Shown piece by piece: positions 45,875 to 54,544 of a DNA stretch of 64,000 nucleotides. Each line of letters starts with the position of its first letter. Position 1 is the stretch's first letter. The stretch comes from Agrobacterium fabrum str. C58 (GTDB lineage Bacteria > Pseudomonadota > Alphaproteobacteria > Rhizobiales > Rhizobiaceae). The stretch spans positions 1,610,001-1,674,000 of the forward strand of contig NC_003062.2 of NCBI RefSeq assembly GCF_000092025.1, in the 5' to 3' direction. A model generated the notes under the pieces. The model did no database searches, was not told the origin of the DNA, and worked only from the letters and a program-made list of their open reading frames with translations. The translations under genes were made by a program, and so were the position numbers.

Positions 45875-47002
45875 ATGGACGTTCGCGCCGCCGTTGCCAT
45901 TCAGGCAGGAAAACCGCTCGAGGTCATGACCGTTCAGCTTGAAGGTCCCCGCGCCGGTGAAGTGCTGATCGAAGTCAAGGCGACCGGCATCTGCCACACC
46001 GACGATTTCACCCTCTCTGGCGCTGACCCGGAAGGCCTGTTCCCGGCAATCCTCGGCCATGAAGGTGCGGGCATCGTCGTGGATGTCGGCCCCGGCGTCA
46101 CCTCGGTCAAGAAGGGCGACCACGTCATTCCGCTCTACACGCCGGAATGCCGCGAATGCTACTCCTGCACCTCGCGCAAGACCAATCTCTGCACCTCCAT
46201 CCGCGCCACCCAGGGCCAGGGCGTGATGCCTGACGGCACCTCGCGCTTCTCGATCGGCAAGGACAAGATTCACCACTATATGGGTTGCTCGACCTTCTCG
46301 AATTTCACCGTCCTGCCGGAAATCGCGCTGGCCAAGATCAACCCGGACGCGCCCTTCGACAAGGTCTGCTACATCGGCTGCGGCGTCACGACCGGTATCG
46401 GCGCCGTCATCAACACCGCCAAGGTCGAGATTGGCTCCACGGCGATCGTCTTCGGTCTCGGCGGCATCGGTCTCAACGTGCTGCAGGGCCTGCGTCTTGC
46501 CGGTGCGGACATGATCATCGGCGTCGATATCAACAACGACCGCAAGGCCTGGGGCGAAAAATTCGGCATGACCCACTTCGTCAATCCGAAGGAAGTCGGC
46601 GACGACATCGTGCCCTATCTCGTCAACATGACGAAGCGTAATGGCGACCTCATCGGCGGCGCAGACTATACGTTCGACTGCACCGGCAATACCAAGGTCA
46701 TGCGCCAGGCGCTGGAAGCCTCGCATCGCGGTTGGGGCAAGTCGGTCATCATCGGCGTCGCCGGCGCCGGCCAGGAAATCTCCACCCGTCCGTTCCAGCT
46801 GGTCACCGGCCGTAACTGGATGGGCACCGCCTTCGGCGGCGCGCGCGGCCGCACCGATGTGCCGAAGATTGTCGACTGGTACATGGAAGGCAAGATCCAG
46901 ATCGACCCGATGATCACCCACACCATGCCGCTCGAAGACATCAACAAGGGCTTCGAGCTGATGCACAAGGGTGAATCGATCCGCGGCGTCGTTGTTTATT
47001 GA
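45875..47002 (+). CDS. frmA: S-(hydroxymethyl)glutathione dehydrogenase (class III ADH)
   Basis: 375 residues. Catalytic zinc ligands are in GICHTDDF, GHEGAG and the later CGV; the structural-zinc loop is CRECYSCTSRKTNLC. The Rossmann motif is VFGLGGIGLNVL. It oxidises the formaldehyde-glutathione adduct, and can reduce S-nitrosoglutathione. TGAGGAG precedes the ATG. No S-formylglutathione hydrolase gene follows here; the next gene is a GNAT-like protein. Confidence 0.95.
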   Translation: MDVRAAVAIQAGKPLEVMTVQLEGPRAGEVLIEVKATGICHTDDFTLSGADPEGLFPAILGHEGAGIVVDVGPGVTSVKKGDHVIPLYTPECRECYSCTSRKTNLCTSIRATQGQGVMPDGTSRFSIGKDKIHHYMGCSTFSNFTVLPEIALAKINPDAPFDKVCYIGCGVTTGIGAVINTAKVEIGSTAIVFGLGGIGLNVLQGLRLAGADMIIGVDINNDRKAWGEKFGMTHFVNPKEVGDDIVPYLVNMTKRNGDLIGGADYTFDCTGNTKVMRQALEASHRGWGKSVIIGVAGAGQEISTRPFQLVTGRNWMGTAFGGARGRTDVPKIVDWYMEGKIQIDPMITHTMPLEDINKGFELMHKGESIRGVVVY

Positions 47003-47167
47003 TTCCAGACGAAGGTGGGCGCGCCTGACGGTGCGCCCGCCATTCATGCAAATGTGATCGCCGCCGGCCTCCTGCAGCCATGGCGATTAACGGCACGGTA
47101 AATCTATCGTCGTAAGCCAATACTGCGCGGCGGAGTTGAAAATCTCTCCCCGGCCAGAGCAAGGCCA

Positions 47168-48025
47168 GTGAGCGGAGAGCGACCCCTGAAAATCGTGCCG
47201 ATAGACAACGGAAACCGCGCCGCCGCCGTTGGCCTTCTGGCGAAAGGTTTCCCGGAAAAAAGCGAGGCCTTCTGGGCGCGTGGCCTGTCGCTTATCGGTG
47301 AACATCACGAGCGGCGTCATCTCGGCCCGATCGGCCAGTTGCTGATGAAGGGCGACGATGCCGCAGGTGTGCTGCTGACGATCAGAAGCCGCCTGCCCGA
47401 TACCGGCCGGGTTATCGTCAATCTTTCAAGCTGGTATGTCGAACCGTCCTGCCGCTGGTTCGCGCCGCGCATGCTGCAGATGGCGTCATCGGACGAAAAC
47501 GAACTCTTCACCGATCTCACCGCCTCGCCCGAAGCCAGCAAGCTGAACGAGCGGCTGGGTTTTCACACGGTGACGGATTGCACATTGTTTTATCCCCTGC
47601 CGCTGACGGCATTTCGTCCGGCAGGCGCGCGGCTCCATCCGCTGACGCGGACAACGGCGGAAACCCTGTCTTCTGAAATACGCGAGATGCTGGAAGACCA
47701 CGCCCGTCTCGGCTGCATCGTGGCCATCCTGGAGGCGGAAGGCCGACGCCACCCGCTGGTATTCCTGAAAACCACGACGAAGAAACTGCCCTCCGCCCGT
47801 CTGATCTATTGCGAGGACCGGGAGATCGCACAACGGCACCTGCCCGCCATTGCCCGCCACCTGCTTGGCAAAGGCCGGCTTGCCCTGACCATGGCGGCTT
47901 GCGAAAAAGACCGTCGCGCCGGTGGCTTTGCCGCACATAAATTCGCGCCAATACAAGTAAAAGGCGCATGGAACCCACAATTTATTAACGAAACATACTC
48001 AGAGTTGGTGTTATTGCCACCCTAG
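47168..48025 (+). CDS. GNAT-like acyltransferase beside the carrier-protein cluster
   Basis: 285 residues with a GTG start. The N-terminal part has the GNAT-like pattern GVLLTIRSR...VIVNLSSWYVEPSCRWFA and a strand-helix ASKLNERLGFHTV. The remainder may be a second, degenerate GNAT unit. It is 106 bp upstream of the acyl carrier protein gene and on the same strand. By context it may transfer an acyl group loaded on that carrier, or decorate the cluster's product. Homology is weak and substrate unknown. Confidence 0.65.
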   Translation: MSGERPLKIVPIDNGNRAAAVGLLAKGFPEKSEAFWARGLSLIGEHHERRHLGPIGQLLMKGDDAAGVLLTIRSRLPDTGRVIVNLSSWYVEPSCRWFAPRMLQMASSDENELFTDLTASPEASKLNERLGFHTVTDCTLFYPLPLTAFRPAGARLHPLTRTTAETLSSEIREMLEDHARLGCIVAILEAEGRRHPLVFLKTTTKKLPSARLIYCEDREIAQRHLPAIARHLLGKGRLALTMAACEKDRRAGGFAAHKFAPIQVKGAWNPQFINETYSELVLLPP

Positions 48026-48131
48026 GTATTCTAGTGAATCCTGCGTGACCTGATGGAATCCTGGCCTTTACAGGGAAAGCGTCGTTCCGGAGCGGGTCCA
48101 TGGGGATCAAACGGGGAATTGGAGAACAAGC

Positions 48132-48395
48132 ATGCTCGTGGCGAAAGAAAATGAAATCGACGTTGCCGACACCATTTATTCCTACCTTGCTGACCGTTTT
48201 CCCGCCTACACGCCTTTCTCCGCCGACACCGAGCTTCTCGAAGGCGGCGTGATCGATTCGCTCGGCTTTCTGGAACTGATGGTCTTTCTCGGCGAAAGTT
48301 TCGGCATCATTCTGAATGACGAGCATTTCACCCCTGACAATCTCGGCACGCCCGCCGATCTCATCACCTTCGTTCTGAGGGAACGGAGGAAATGA
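48132..48395 (+). CDS. Dedicated acyl/peptidyl carrier protein
   Basis: 87 residues. The phosphopantetheine-attachment serine is in the motif GGVIDSLGFLELMVFL (DSL, about residue 43), with a helical bundle pattern and acidic surface typical of carrier proteins. GGAGAACAAGC precedes the ATG. Its stop overlaps the start of the ligase (ATGA), so the two are translationally coupled and the ligase is very likely the enzyme that loads it. It is not the fatty-acid AcpP by sequence or context. Confidence 0.9.
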   Translation: MLVAKENEIDVADTIYSYLADRFPAYTPFSADTELLEGGVIDSLGFLELMVFLGESFGIILNDEHFTPDNLGTPADLITFVLRERRK

Positions 48396-49924
48396 CACCG
48401 CATTTCCTGCTGCACCATCTTCTGGCTGCCCGTGCGGCTAGCGAGGATCAGGCGCTTGTGCATAAGGAACAATCGCTGACTTATCGCGAATTCGCGGAGG
48501 CAGCAGCACATTGTGCAGCGGCATTGCATGAAGCAGGCACAGAGCGCGGCGATCGCGTCGTCATCTACCTGCCGCGCGGCTTCGAGGAATGCTGGTCGAT
48601 CTTCGGCGTCAGCATGGCATCCGGCGTTTTCGTGCCGGTCAATGCGCTGCTGAAGGCACAGCAGATTCGCCATATCGTTACCGACTGCGGCGCGAAGATC
48701 GTCATCAGCAGCATGGCAATGATGGATGAGCTGAAGGCAGCATTGACTGACCTTCCTGATATCACGATCCTGCTGGCGGAAGAGATCACGGCACGCAAAA
48801 GCGCGCCCGCCCGCCCTTCGGCGGCGATCGGCGAAGACCTCGCGGCCATCCTTTATACATCCGGCTCCACCGGCTCGCCCAAGGGTGTGATGCTGTCGCA
48901 CCGCAATCTTCTGGCCGGTGCGCGGATCGTGCGTACCTATCTCGATATTACCGGCAAGGACCGCATTCTCTCCCTCCTGCCCTTCAGCTTCGATTATGGT
49001 CTCAACCAGCTGCTGACGGCGGTGGAACAGGGCGCGACCACTATTATCTCCACCTTCCGGCTGGGCGACGAGATCGTCCGCGACCTGCGCGACCAGGCCA
49101 TCACCGGCCTTGCCGGCGTGCCGACCATCTGGGCGATCCTGACGCGGGCAGCCCCTTTGCTCGCGAAAACGCCCCTACCGCATCTGCGCTACCTCACCAA
49201 TTCCGGCGGGCGTGTGCCGCAGGAGACCGTGAAGGCGCTGCGCGAAAAGCTGCCGGACACGAAAATCTACCTGATGTATGGCCTGACCGAGGCCTTCCGC
49301 TCCACCTTCCTGCCGCCGGACGAAATCGACCGCCGCCCGACCTCCATCGGCAAGGCCATTCCCGAATGTGAAATCTTCATCGTCACCGACAAGGGACAAA
49401 GGGCAAAACCGGGCGAGCCCGGCATTCTCGTGCATCGCGGCCCAACCGTCTCTCTCGGCTATTGGAACCGGCCGGAAGACACCGCCAAGGTCCTGCGCCC
49501 TCACCCTTTCATTCCGGCTGCGCGCGGCGGCGAGACCGTGTGTTACTCCGGCGATCTTGCGGTGGAAGACGAGGACGGCTTCTTCAGCTTTGTTGCCCGC
49601 AACGATGCCATGATCAAATCCTCGGGCTATCGCATCAGCCCGACTGAGGTCGAGGAAAGCCTGATGTCGACGGGGCTTTTCCGTGAGGTTGCCGTCATCG
49701 GCCTGCCGGACCCGTTTGCCGGTGAAAAGGTGCATGCCGTGGCAACCGCGGCCAGTGAGACTATCGATGTTTCGGCAGCGCTGAAGAAGGCCGCCGAAAT
49801 GCTCGCCCCCTTCATGATCCCGCGCGCCATCGAACTGGTCGAGCGGCTGCCGATCACCGCCAATGGCAAGGTGGATTACCGCGCGTTGGTGCGCGAACGG
49901 ACGGACAATGGCGCCCACGGATAA
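48392..49924 (+). CDS. AMP-dependent ligase (acyl/aminoacyl adenylation enzyme)
   Basis: 510 residues of the ANL superfamily. Core motifs: ILYTSGSTGSPKGVMLSHRN (A3), YLMYGLTEAFRS (A5), YSGDLAVEDEDGFF (A7), ARNDAMIKSSGYRISPTEVE (A8) and ITANGKVDYRAL (A10, catalytic lysine). It resembles the AMP ligases found with carrier proteins and PLP decarboxylases in exosortase-linked loci. It should activate a carboxylic or amino acid and pass it to the adjacent carrier protein. The binding pocket does not reveal the substrate. Confidence 0.88.
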   Translation: MTPHFLLHHLLAARAASEDQALVHKEQSLTYREFAEAAAHCAAALHEAGTERGDRVVIYLPRGFEECWSIFGVSMASGVFVPVNALLKAQQIRHIVTDCGAKIVISSMAMMDELKAALTDLPDITILLAEEITARKSAPARPSAAIGEDLAAILYTSGSTGSPKGVMLSHRNLLAGARIVRTYLDITGKDRILSLLPFSFDYGLNQLLTAVEQGATTIISTFRLGDEIVRDLRDQAITGLAGVPTIWAILTRAAPLLAKTPLPHLRYLTNSGGRVPQETVKALREKLPDTKIYLMYGLTEAFRSTFLPPDEIDRRPTSIGKAIPECEIFIVTDKGQRAKPGEPGILVHRGPTVSLGYWNRPEDTAKVLRPHPFIPAARGGETVCYSGDLAVEDEDGFFSFVARNDAMIKSSGYRISPTEVEESLMSTGLFREVAVIGLPDPFAGEKVHAVATAASETIDVSAALKKAAEMLAPFMIPRAIELVERLPITANGKVDYRALVRERTDNGAHG

Positions 49925-51185
49925 ATCCCAGAACCACGGCCCGGCCCTTGCCGCCGGACTATTCGATATCAGCGAAAACGATCTATTGATCGGCGGACTT
50001 TCGGTGCGCGATATCGTTGCAGAAACCGGGACCCCGTGTTTTCTCTATGATAACAGCGCCATGCGCCAAGCCTATCGCGATCTCGAAACGGCGCTTTCCG
50101 GTTTTGCCGATATCTATTATTCGGTGAAGGCCAATCCCCTGCCCGCCATCATCTCACTTTTCCGCGAAGAAGGCGCCGGCGCGGAAATCGCCTCCGTTGG
50201 CGAATATCGCGCCGCTGTAAAGGCCGGCGTCGCGCCTGATAACATCATCTTCGCCGGCCCCGGCAAGAGCATGGCCGAATTGCGCGAAGTGATCGAGGGC
50301 GGTATCGGTGAAATCCACATCGAGAGTGCGGAAGAAATCGCCCGTATCGAGGCGATCAACAGGCCGGTCAAGGCGTCGATCCGCATCAATCCGGTGCCGG
50401 ATGCGCAGGCGGGCGCCATGCGCATGGGCGGCAAGGCCACGGCCTTCGGTTTCGACGAGGAGGAACTGGAAAACGTCCTGAAGCTCTTTGCGAACGTCAG
50501 ACATATCGATCTCGTTGGTATCCATATTTACGGCGGCACGCAGATCCTCGATGCCGACATGCTTGTCTCCCAATGGCGACACGCCATCGCTCTTGCAGGT
50601 CGCATGGCGCAAATGCTCGGCAAACCGCTCGAAACCATCGATCTCGGCGGCGGCCTCGGCATTCCCTATTTCGCCGGGGAAACATCGCTCGATCTCGCCA
50701 AGGTGGCTGCCGCCATTCCCGATCTCAAGGCGCTTCTAAAGGCGCATCCGCTGATCGCCGATGCCCATGTCATAGTCGAACCCGGCCGCTTCCTCGCCGG
50801 CCCTGGCGGCCTCTATGTGGTAGAGGTCAACTCGGTAAAGACCTCGCGCGGCACCACCTTCGTGGTCACGGATGGCGGCATGCACCACCACCTGGCAGCC
50901 TCCGGCAATCTCGGCCAGATCGTCAAACGCAACTACCCCATCGTCGCACCGGCCATGATGCAGGCGGCACACGATGAGACAGCCACCATCGTCGGCCCGC
51001 TCTGCACCCCGCTCGATACGCTCGCCCGCAATGCGACCCTGCCGAAACTGAACGCCGGCGATCTCCTCGCCATCCTGCAATCCGGTGCCTATGGCGCGAG
51101 CGCCAGCCCAGGCGGTTTTCTCAGCCATACGGTAGCGAAGGAAGTGCTGGTGGAGGATGGTGCGTTTGAGGTGATCGGGCGCTGA
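49908..51185 (+). CDS. PLP-dependent decarboxylase (LysA/ornithine decarboxylase fold)
   Basis: 425 residues. The PLP lysine is in YYSVKANPLPAI; other fold-III motifs are VGIHIYGGTQ, IDLGGGLGIPYF, VEPGRFLAGPGG and VGPLCTPLDTL. It starts 17 bp inside the ligase gene, so it is co-translated. Homologous trios (carrier protein, ligase, decarboxylase) occur in exosortase systems, but no exosortase or polysaccharide gene is here. It probably decarboxylates an amino acid, either free or carrier-bound. True substrate unknown; housekeeping diaminopimelate decarboxylase is less likely by context. Confidence 0.85.
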   Translation: MAPTDKSQNHGPALAAGLFDISENDLLIGGLSVRDIVAETGTPCFLYDNSAMRQAYRDLETALSGFADIYYSVKANPLPAIISLFREEGAGAEIASVGEYRAAVKAGVAPDNIIFAGPGKSMAELREVIEGGIGEIHIESAEEIARIEAINRPVKASIRINPVPDAQAGAMRMGGKATAFGFDEEELENVLKLFANVRHIDLVGIHIYGGTQILDADMLVSQWRHAIALAGRMAQMLGKPLETIDLGGGLGIPYFAGETSLDLAKVAAAIPDLKALLKAHPLIADAHVIVEPGRFLAGPGGLYVVEVNSVKTSRGTTFVVTDGGMHHHLAASGNLGQIVKRNYPIVAPAMMQAAHDETATIVGPLCTPLDTLARNATLPKLNAGDLLAILQSGAYGASASPGGFLSHTVAKEVLVEDGAFEVIGR

Positions 51186-51304
51186 GAGAGTTGCGACAGC
51201 GAACCGGCGCAGTTTTTCTGGCAGACGGATGCAGTCATCGCATTTAACTCTGCATCTTCAACCCCAACTATCCCCATACTGAGGACAATTTCAGCGGAGT
51301 CCGA

Positions 51305-51339
51305 ATGCGCCGGCGCGCGAATTCTTCGCGCCGGCGCAT
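51305..51339. terminator. Strong hairpin between convergent genes
   Basis: Perfect 13-bp arms ATGCGCCGGCGCG / CGCGCCGGCGCAT with a 9-base loop, between the decarboxylase and the Gly-rich gene. No T-tract on either side. Confidence 0.6.
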
Positions 51340-51356
51340 GTCAGGCAATGGCTCAA

Positions 51357-51944
51357 TCAGAATTTCCTAGGTGAGCAATAGGCGCCCTGGCACGCTGTAT
51401 ACGAAACCGAACCCTTTATTTTCGTTATAGTCGAGCGCTCCCCAGCGGGCGCACCGCTCATGCAACGGGTACGGCAATTTCCGCTATCGCGCCATCTGAC
51501 GACAATCGGGACATTGCAACTGTTGACGATGAAGTCGGCGAGCGAGTTGCTGCGCCGGTCGAACGTGACGCAACTGCTGGCGTCGGCGGAAGCATTCTCA
51601 GCCCGCTTTTTTTTCGCCTCCATCGCCCGACGCCAGCGCTCGCGGGATTCTCGATTGAGTTGATCGCCGGACTTTTCTTCTCCTGCCGACGCCTCAGGGC
51701 GCCCAGATGGAGCATTGGCCAACCCTTGAAGAAGCAGGCCCATACCCAGGCCTATAAGGGCGCCTGTTGCGGCGGAGCTACCGGAACCACCACCGCCGCC
51801 GCTACGTCCGCCGCCACCGCGTGTCTCGATCCCATGCGAAGAACCGTGACCAGCCATTGCTTGTGATGACGTATCGACCACCGCACCGAAAATTATTAAA
51901 AGTGACGCGACGGCAGCGCGGATTGTAAAAGGTTTAAAGTACAT
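51357..51944 (-). CDS. Secreted Gly-rich, Cys-rich protein of unknown function
   Basis: 195 residues from MYFKPFTIRAAVASLLIIFG, a signal peptide. Then a glycine/serine-rich linker (GGGGRSGGGGGSGSS), a short hydrophobic segment (GALIGLGMGLLLQGLA), a charged helix and a C-terminal domain with five cysteines (SCVTF, NSCNVP, NCRTRC, ACQGAYC) likely paired in disulfides. AGAGGA precedes the ATG. Divergent from a LuxR-type regulator; the intergenic region is AT-rich. Confidence 0.65.
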   Translation of the reverse strand: MYFKPFTIRAAVASLLIIFGAVVDTSSQAMAGHGSSHGIETRGGGGRSGGGGGSGSSAATGALIGLGMGLLLQGLANAPSGRPEASAGEEKSGDQLNRESRERWRRAMEAKKKRAENASADASSCVTFDRRSNSLADFIVNSCNVPIVVRWRDSGNCRTRCMSGAPAGERSTITKIKGSVSYTACQGAYCSPRKF

Positions 51945-52247
51945 CAAGAGATATTCCTCTATTAGAGTAGTATAATCGCGGTAAAATTCCGTTTGAAACA
52001 GCTTATCCCGGCGCTCCCCGTTCCCGCAGCAACGGTTCACAATTCCCTTCAATCTCCTCTGGTTTTGTTCGCGTATTCATACATTGACGCCGCTATGCAC
52101 CACTCACCCAATTGGAGTAGCGACTAAAATTCGTACCGTTTCGGTCGAAAAAATCATTAAACTACAGATAGACTTCAACATTTAGAGATATACTATACTG
52201 TAAACTTTAATTATTATTTAGTAATACTTAAATCTCAAAGGCAACCC
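51945..52247. other. AT-rich divergent promoter region
   Basis: About 300 bp between the Gly-rich secreted protein and the LuxR-type regulator, with an A/T-rich part near 52140-52240. No gene seen; it should contain both promoters. Confidence 0.5.
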
Positions 52248-53345
52248 ATGGTGTGTACCGCGTGGAATATTGACGGGCTTGCGGAGATTTTTTCGGACGC
52301 GGCACTCGGGCGCCAAACCTGGCGACATGCCCTTGACGCATTAAGCGAGGGAATTGGAGCGACCGGCGCCGCGTTTATACCACTCAAGGGCGCAGCAGCG
52401 CAGCTCCCAACAAGTTCGAGCTGCGTGGAGTTAGTCGATCAATATTTGAAGGACGGTTGGAGCAAGGCCGATCCACGCTTTCGTGGAGTTTCGATGTTGT
52501 ATCGCGAGGGTTTAGTTACGGATCTGGATTGCCTGACTGTAGAGGAAATAACCAGAGACCCCTTTTATCAGGAACTACTCCGCCCTTTCGGTCTGAAGTG
52601 GTTCGCCGGAATAAGGATAAAAGGACTTGAGGAGGAGTGGGCGCTGTCCATACAGCGGTCTGAGGCGCAAGGACCGTTTTGCGACGCCGAGACCGGCCTG
52701 CTTCTACGCTTGTCCACGAGCCTGTCGGCCAACGCCTTGCTTGCCGAGACGCTTGCGTCCTCCAGCGCCGTTGCAGCGCTTGAGACTTTCAATTTAAGCG
52801 ACAAGGCGGTTGTGATGTTGAACCGCCTGGGCGAGGTCGTTCGCACCACTGTTGCGGCCGATAAGATGTTTGACGACGATCTGCGTATTCGGGACAAACG
52901 CCTTGTTTCGGCATGCCGACAGTCGGCGACGCGGCTCGAACGCGCCATCGGTCGGGCATGCACGCATCCACAGGAATGTTTTAACAACCCCGTATTGTTA
53001 AAAAGGTGGAACTCGACGCCAGTCGTCGCCTTTGTTTCTCCTGCTAGAGGCGTCGCCAGAGACATTTTTTCACCCTGCCAGACCTATGTCATCCTGGTCG
53101 ATCCATACGAGCGCGGCACACCGGCAGCGGCGGTTCTGCAAGAACTTTTCGGCCTGACCCGCACCGAGGCCGCATTGGCTGGACGTTTGTCTCGCGGAGA
53201 AGCCCTGCGTGACATCGCGCGCGTCATGGCAATGTCCTACGAAACGGCCAGAACTCATCTTCGCAGCGTGTTCGCCAAAACTGGCCTGAACGATCAGGCC
53301 GATCTCGTCGCGTTTCTTTTACGCCTGGATACAGGAATGAATTAG
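52248..53345 (+). CDS. LuxR-type (GerE HTH) transcriptional regulator
   Basis: 365 residues. The C-terminal HTH is clear: LFGLTRTEAALAGRLSRGEA, LRDIARVMAMSYETARTHLR and SVFAKTGLNDQADLVAFLL. The N-terminal 250 residues lack autoinducer-binding signatures and resemble PAS/GAF-like sensor regions of orphan LuxR proteins. It carries seven cysteines, so redox sensing is possible but unproven. The 5' flank is AT-rich. Likely regulator of the divergent secreted protein. Confidence 0.82.
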   Translation: MVCTAWNIDGLAEIFSDAALGRQTWRHALDALSEGIGATGAAFIPLKGAAAQLPTSSSCVELVDQYLKDGWSKADPRFRGVSMLYREGLVTDLDCLTVEEITRDPFYQELLRPFGLKWFAGIRIKGLEEEWALSIQRSEAQGPFCDAETGLLLRLSTSLSANALLAETLASSSAVAALETFNLSDKAVVMLNRLGEVVRTTVAADKMFDDDLRIRDKRLVSACRQSATRLERAIGRACTHPQECFNNPVLLKRWNSTPVVAFVSPARGVARDIFSPCQTYVILVDPYERGTPAAAVLQELFGLTRTEAALAGRLSRGEALRDIARVMAMSYETARTHLRSVFAKTGLNDQADLVAFLLRLDTGMN

Positions 53346-53349
53346 CAGA

Positions 53350-54522
53350 TCACCCCCGCAGCAACCTGTCCCCCACCGCGAATTTCGATTTCAGCAGACA
53401 CTCATCATATTCCGCCTCCGCCACGGAATCGAACACGATGCCGCCACCGACATTAAAGACCGCACGGCCGTCATCGAACAGCGTCATCGTGCGGATCGCC
53501 ACCGAAAACCGCATATCACCATTGGGGGACATAAAGCCGATCGCGCCGCAATAGGCGTTTCGCGACGACGCTTCCAGTTCACGCAGGATTTTCATCGCCC
53601 ACATTTTTGGCGCGCCGGTGACCGAGCCGCAGGGAAACAGGGCCGAAAAAATGTCCTCCACGGTCACCTCGGGCAGAAGTTTCGCCCTGACATGGCTGAC
53701 CATCTGATGCACGGTCGGATAAGTCTCGATATCGAACAGGCGCGGCACATCGAGGCTGCCGACTTCGGTGATGCGGGAAATGTCGTTGCGCAGGAGATCG
53801 ACGATCATGCGGTTTTCGGCGAGCGTCTTGTCATCCTCAAGCATCGCCGCGATGATCGCCCGGTCCTCTAGCGCATTCGCGCCGCGCGGCGTGGTTCCCT
53901 TCATCGGGTGGGTTTCGATAAAACCCTCGCCATCGACCGAGAAAAACAGTTCCGGCGAACGTGACAGGATGATCGGGCCGCCAAGATCAACCAGCGCGCC
54001 GTATTTCACCGGCTGGCGTTCGATCAGCGACCAGAAGGCCGTTAGCGGATCGCCATTCCAGCCGGCATGCACGGGCATGGTCAGATTGCCCTGGTAACAA
54101 TCTCCCCGGCGCAGATGATCGTGCAGCTTCCCGAAACGCTGCTGATATTCGGGAAGCGTCCAGGCCGCTACCGGATCGGTAAGAAACGCGTCCGCATCTG
54201 GCACCGCGTCAGGCCGCGCAAAGCGACCCTCATCCGGCTGCGGGCCGGAGAAGACGCCGAAATTCAGAAACGGTACATTGCGGGGCTCGGCGGCAAAGGG
54301 CGCAAGTTTCGGTTCGAACAGGAAACCGGCCTCGTAGGACATATAGCCGGCGAGATATTTCCCGGCACGGCGCAACTCTTCCATGCGCTGAAGCGCGGTA
54401 AAAAACGCCTCGGGCTCGTCCGCGACGATGATTTCCTCCGGCTCGGTGAAGGCTGTCACCGTGCCGGTCGTGTCATCCCGGAAAAGAACGTAAGGCGCAT
54501 GTGCCAAGGAAAGCGTCCGCAA
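53350..54522 (-). CDS. pabB: Aminodeoxychorismate synthase component I
   Basis: 390 residues of the chorismate-utilising family. Motifs are THPMKGTTPRG (the K that distinguishes PabB from anthranilate synthase), VDLLRNDISRI, LFPCGSVTGAPKMWAMKIL and RNAYCGAIGF. It adds ammonia to chorismate to form aminodeoxychorismate for folate. No fused pabC domain. Its 3' end is 4 bp from the convergent LuxR gene stop. Confidence 0.92.
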   Translation of the reverse strand: MRTLSLAHAPYVLFRDDTTGTVTAFTEPEEIIVADEPEAFFTALQRMEELRRAGKYLAGYMSYEAGFLFEPKLAPFAAEPRNVPFLNFGVFSGPQPDEGRFARPDAVPDADAFLTDPVAAWTLPEYQQRFGKLHDHLRRGDCYQGNLTMPVHAGWNGDPLTAFWSLIERQPVKYGALVDLGGPIILSRSPELFFSVDGEGFIETHPMKGTTPRGANALEDRAIIAAMLEDDKTLAENRMIVDLLRNDISRITEVGSLDVPRLFDIETYPTVHQMVSHVRAKLLPEVTVEDIFSALFPCGSVTGAPKMWAMKILRELEASSRNAYCGAIGFMSPNGDMRFSVAIRTMTLFDDGRAVFNVGGGIVFDSVAEAEYDECLLKSKFAVGDRLLRG

Positions 54523-54544
54523 CAGGAGGAAGAGTCGGAAAAGA

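Noticed and set aside
45488..47047. 519-residue minus-strand open frame
   Set aside because: Antisense to frmA and the end of trmFO.
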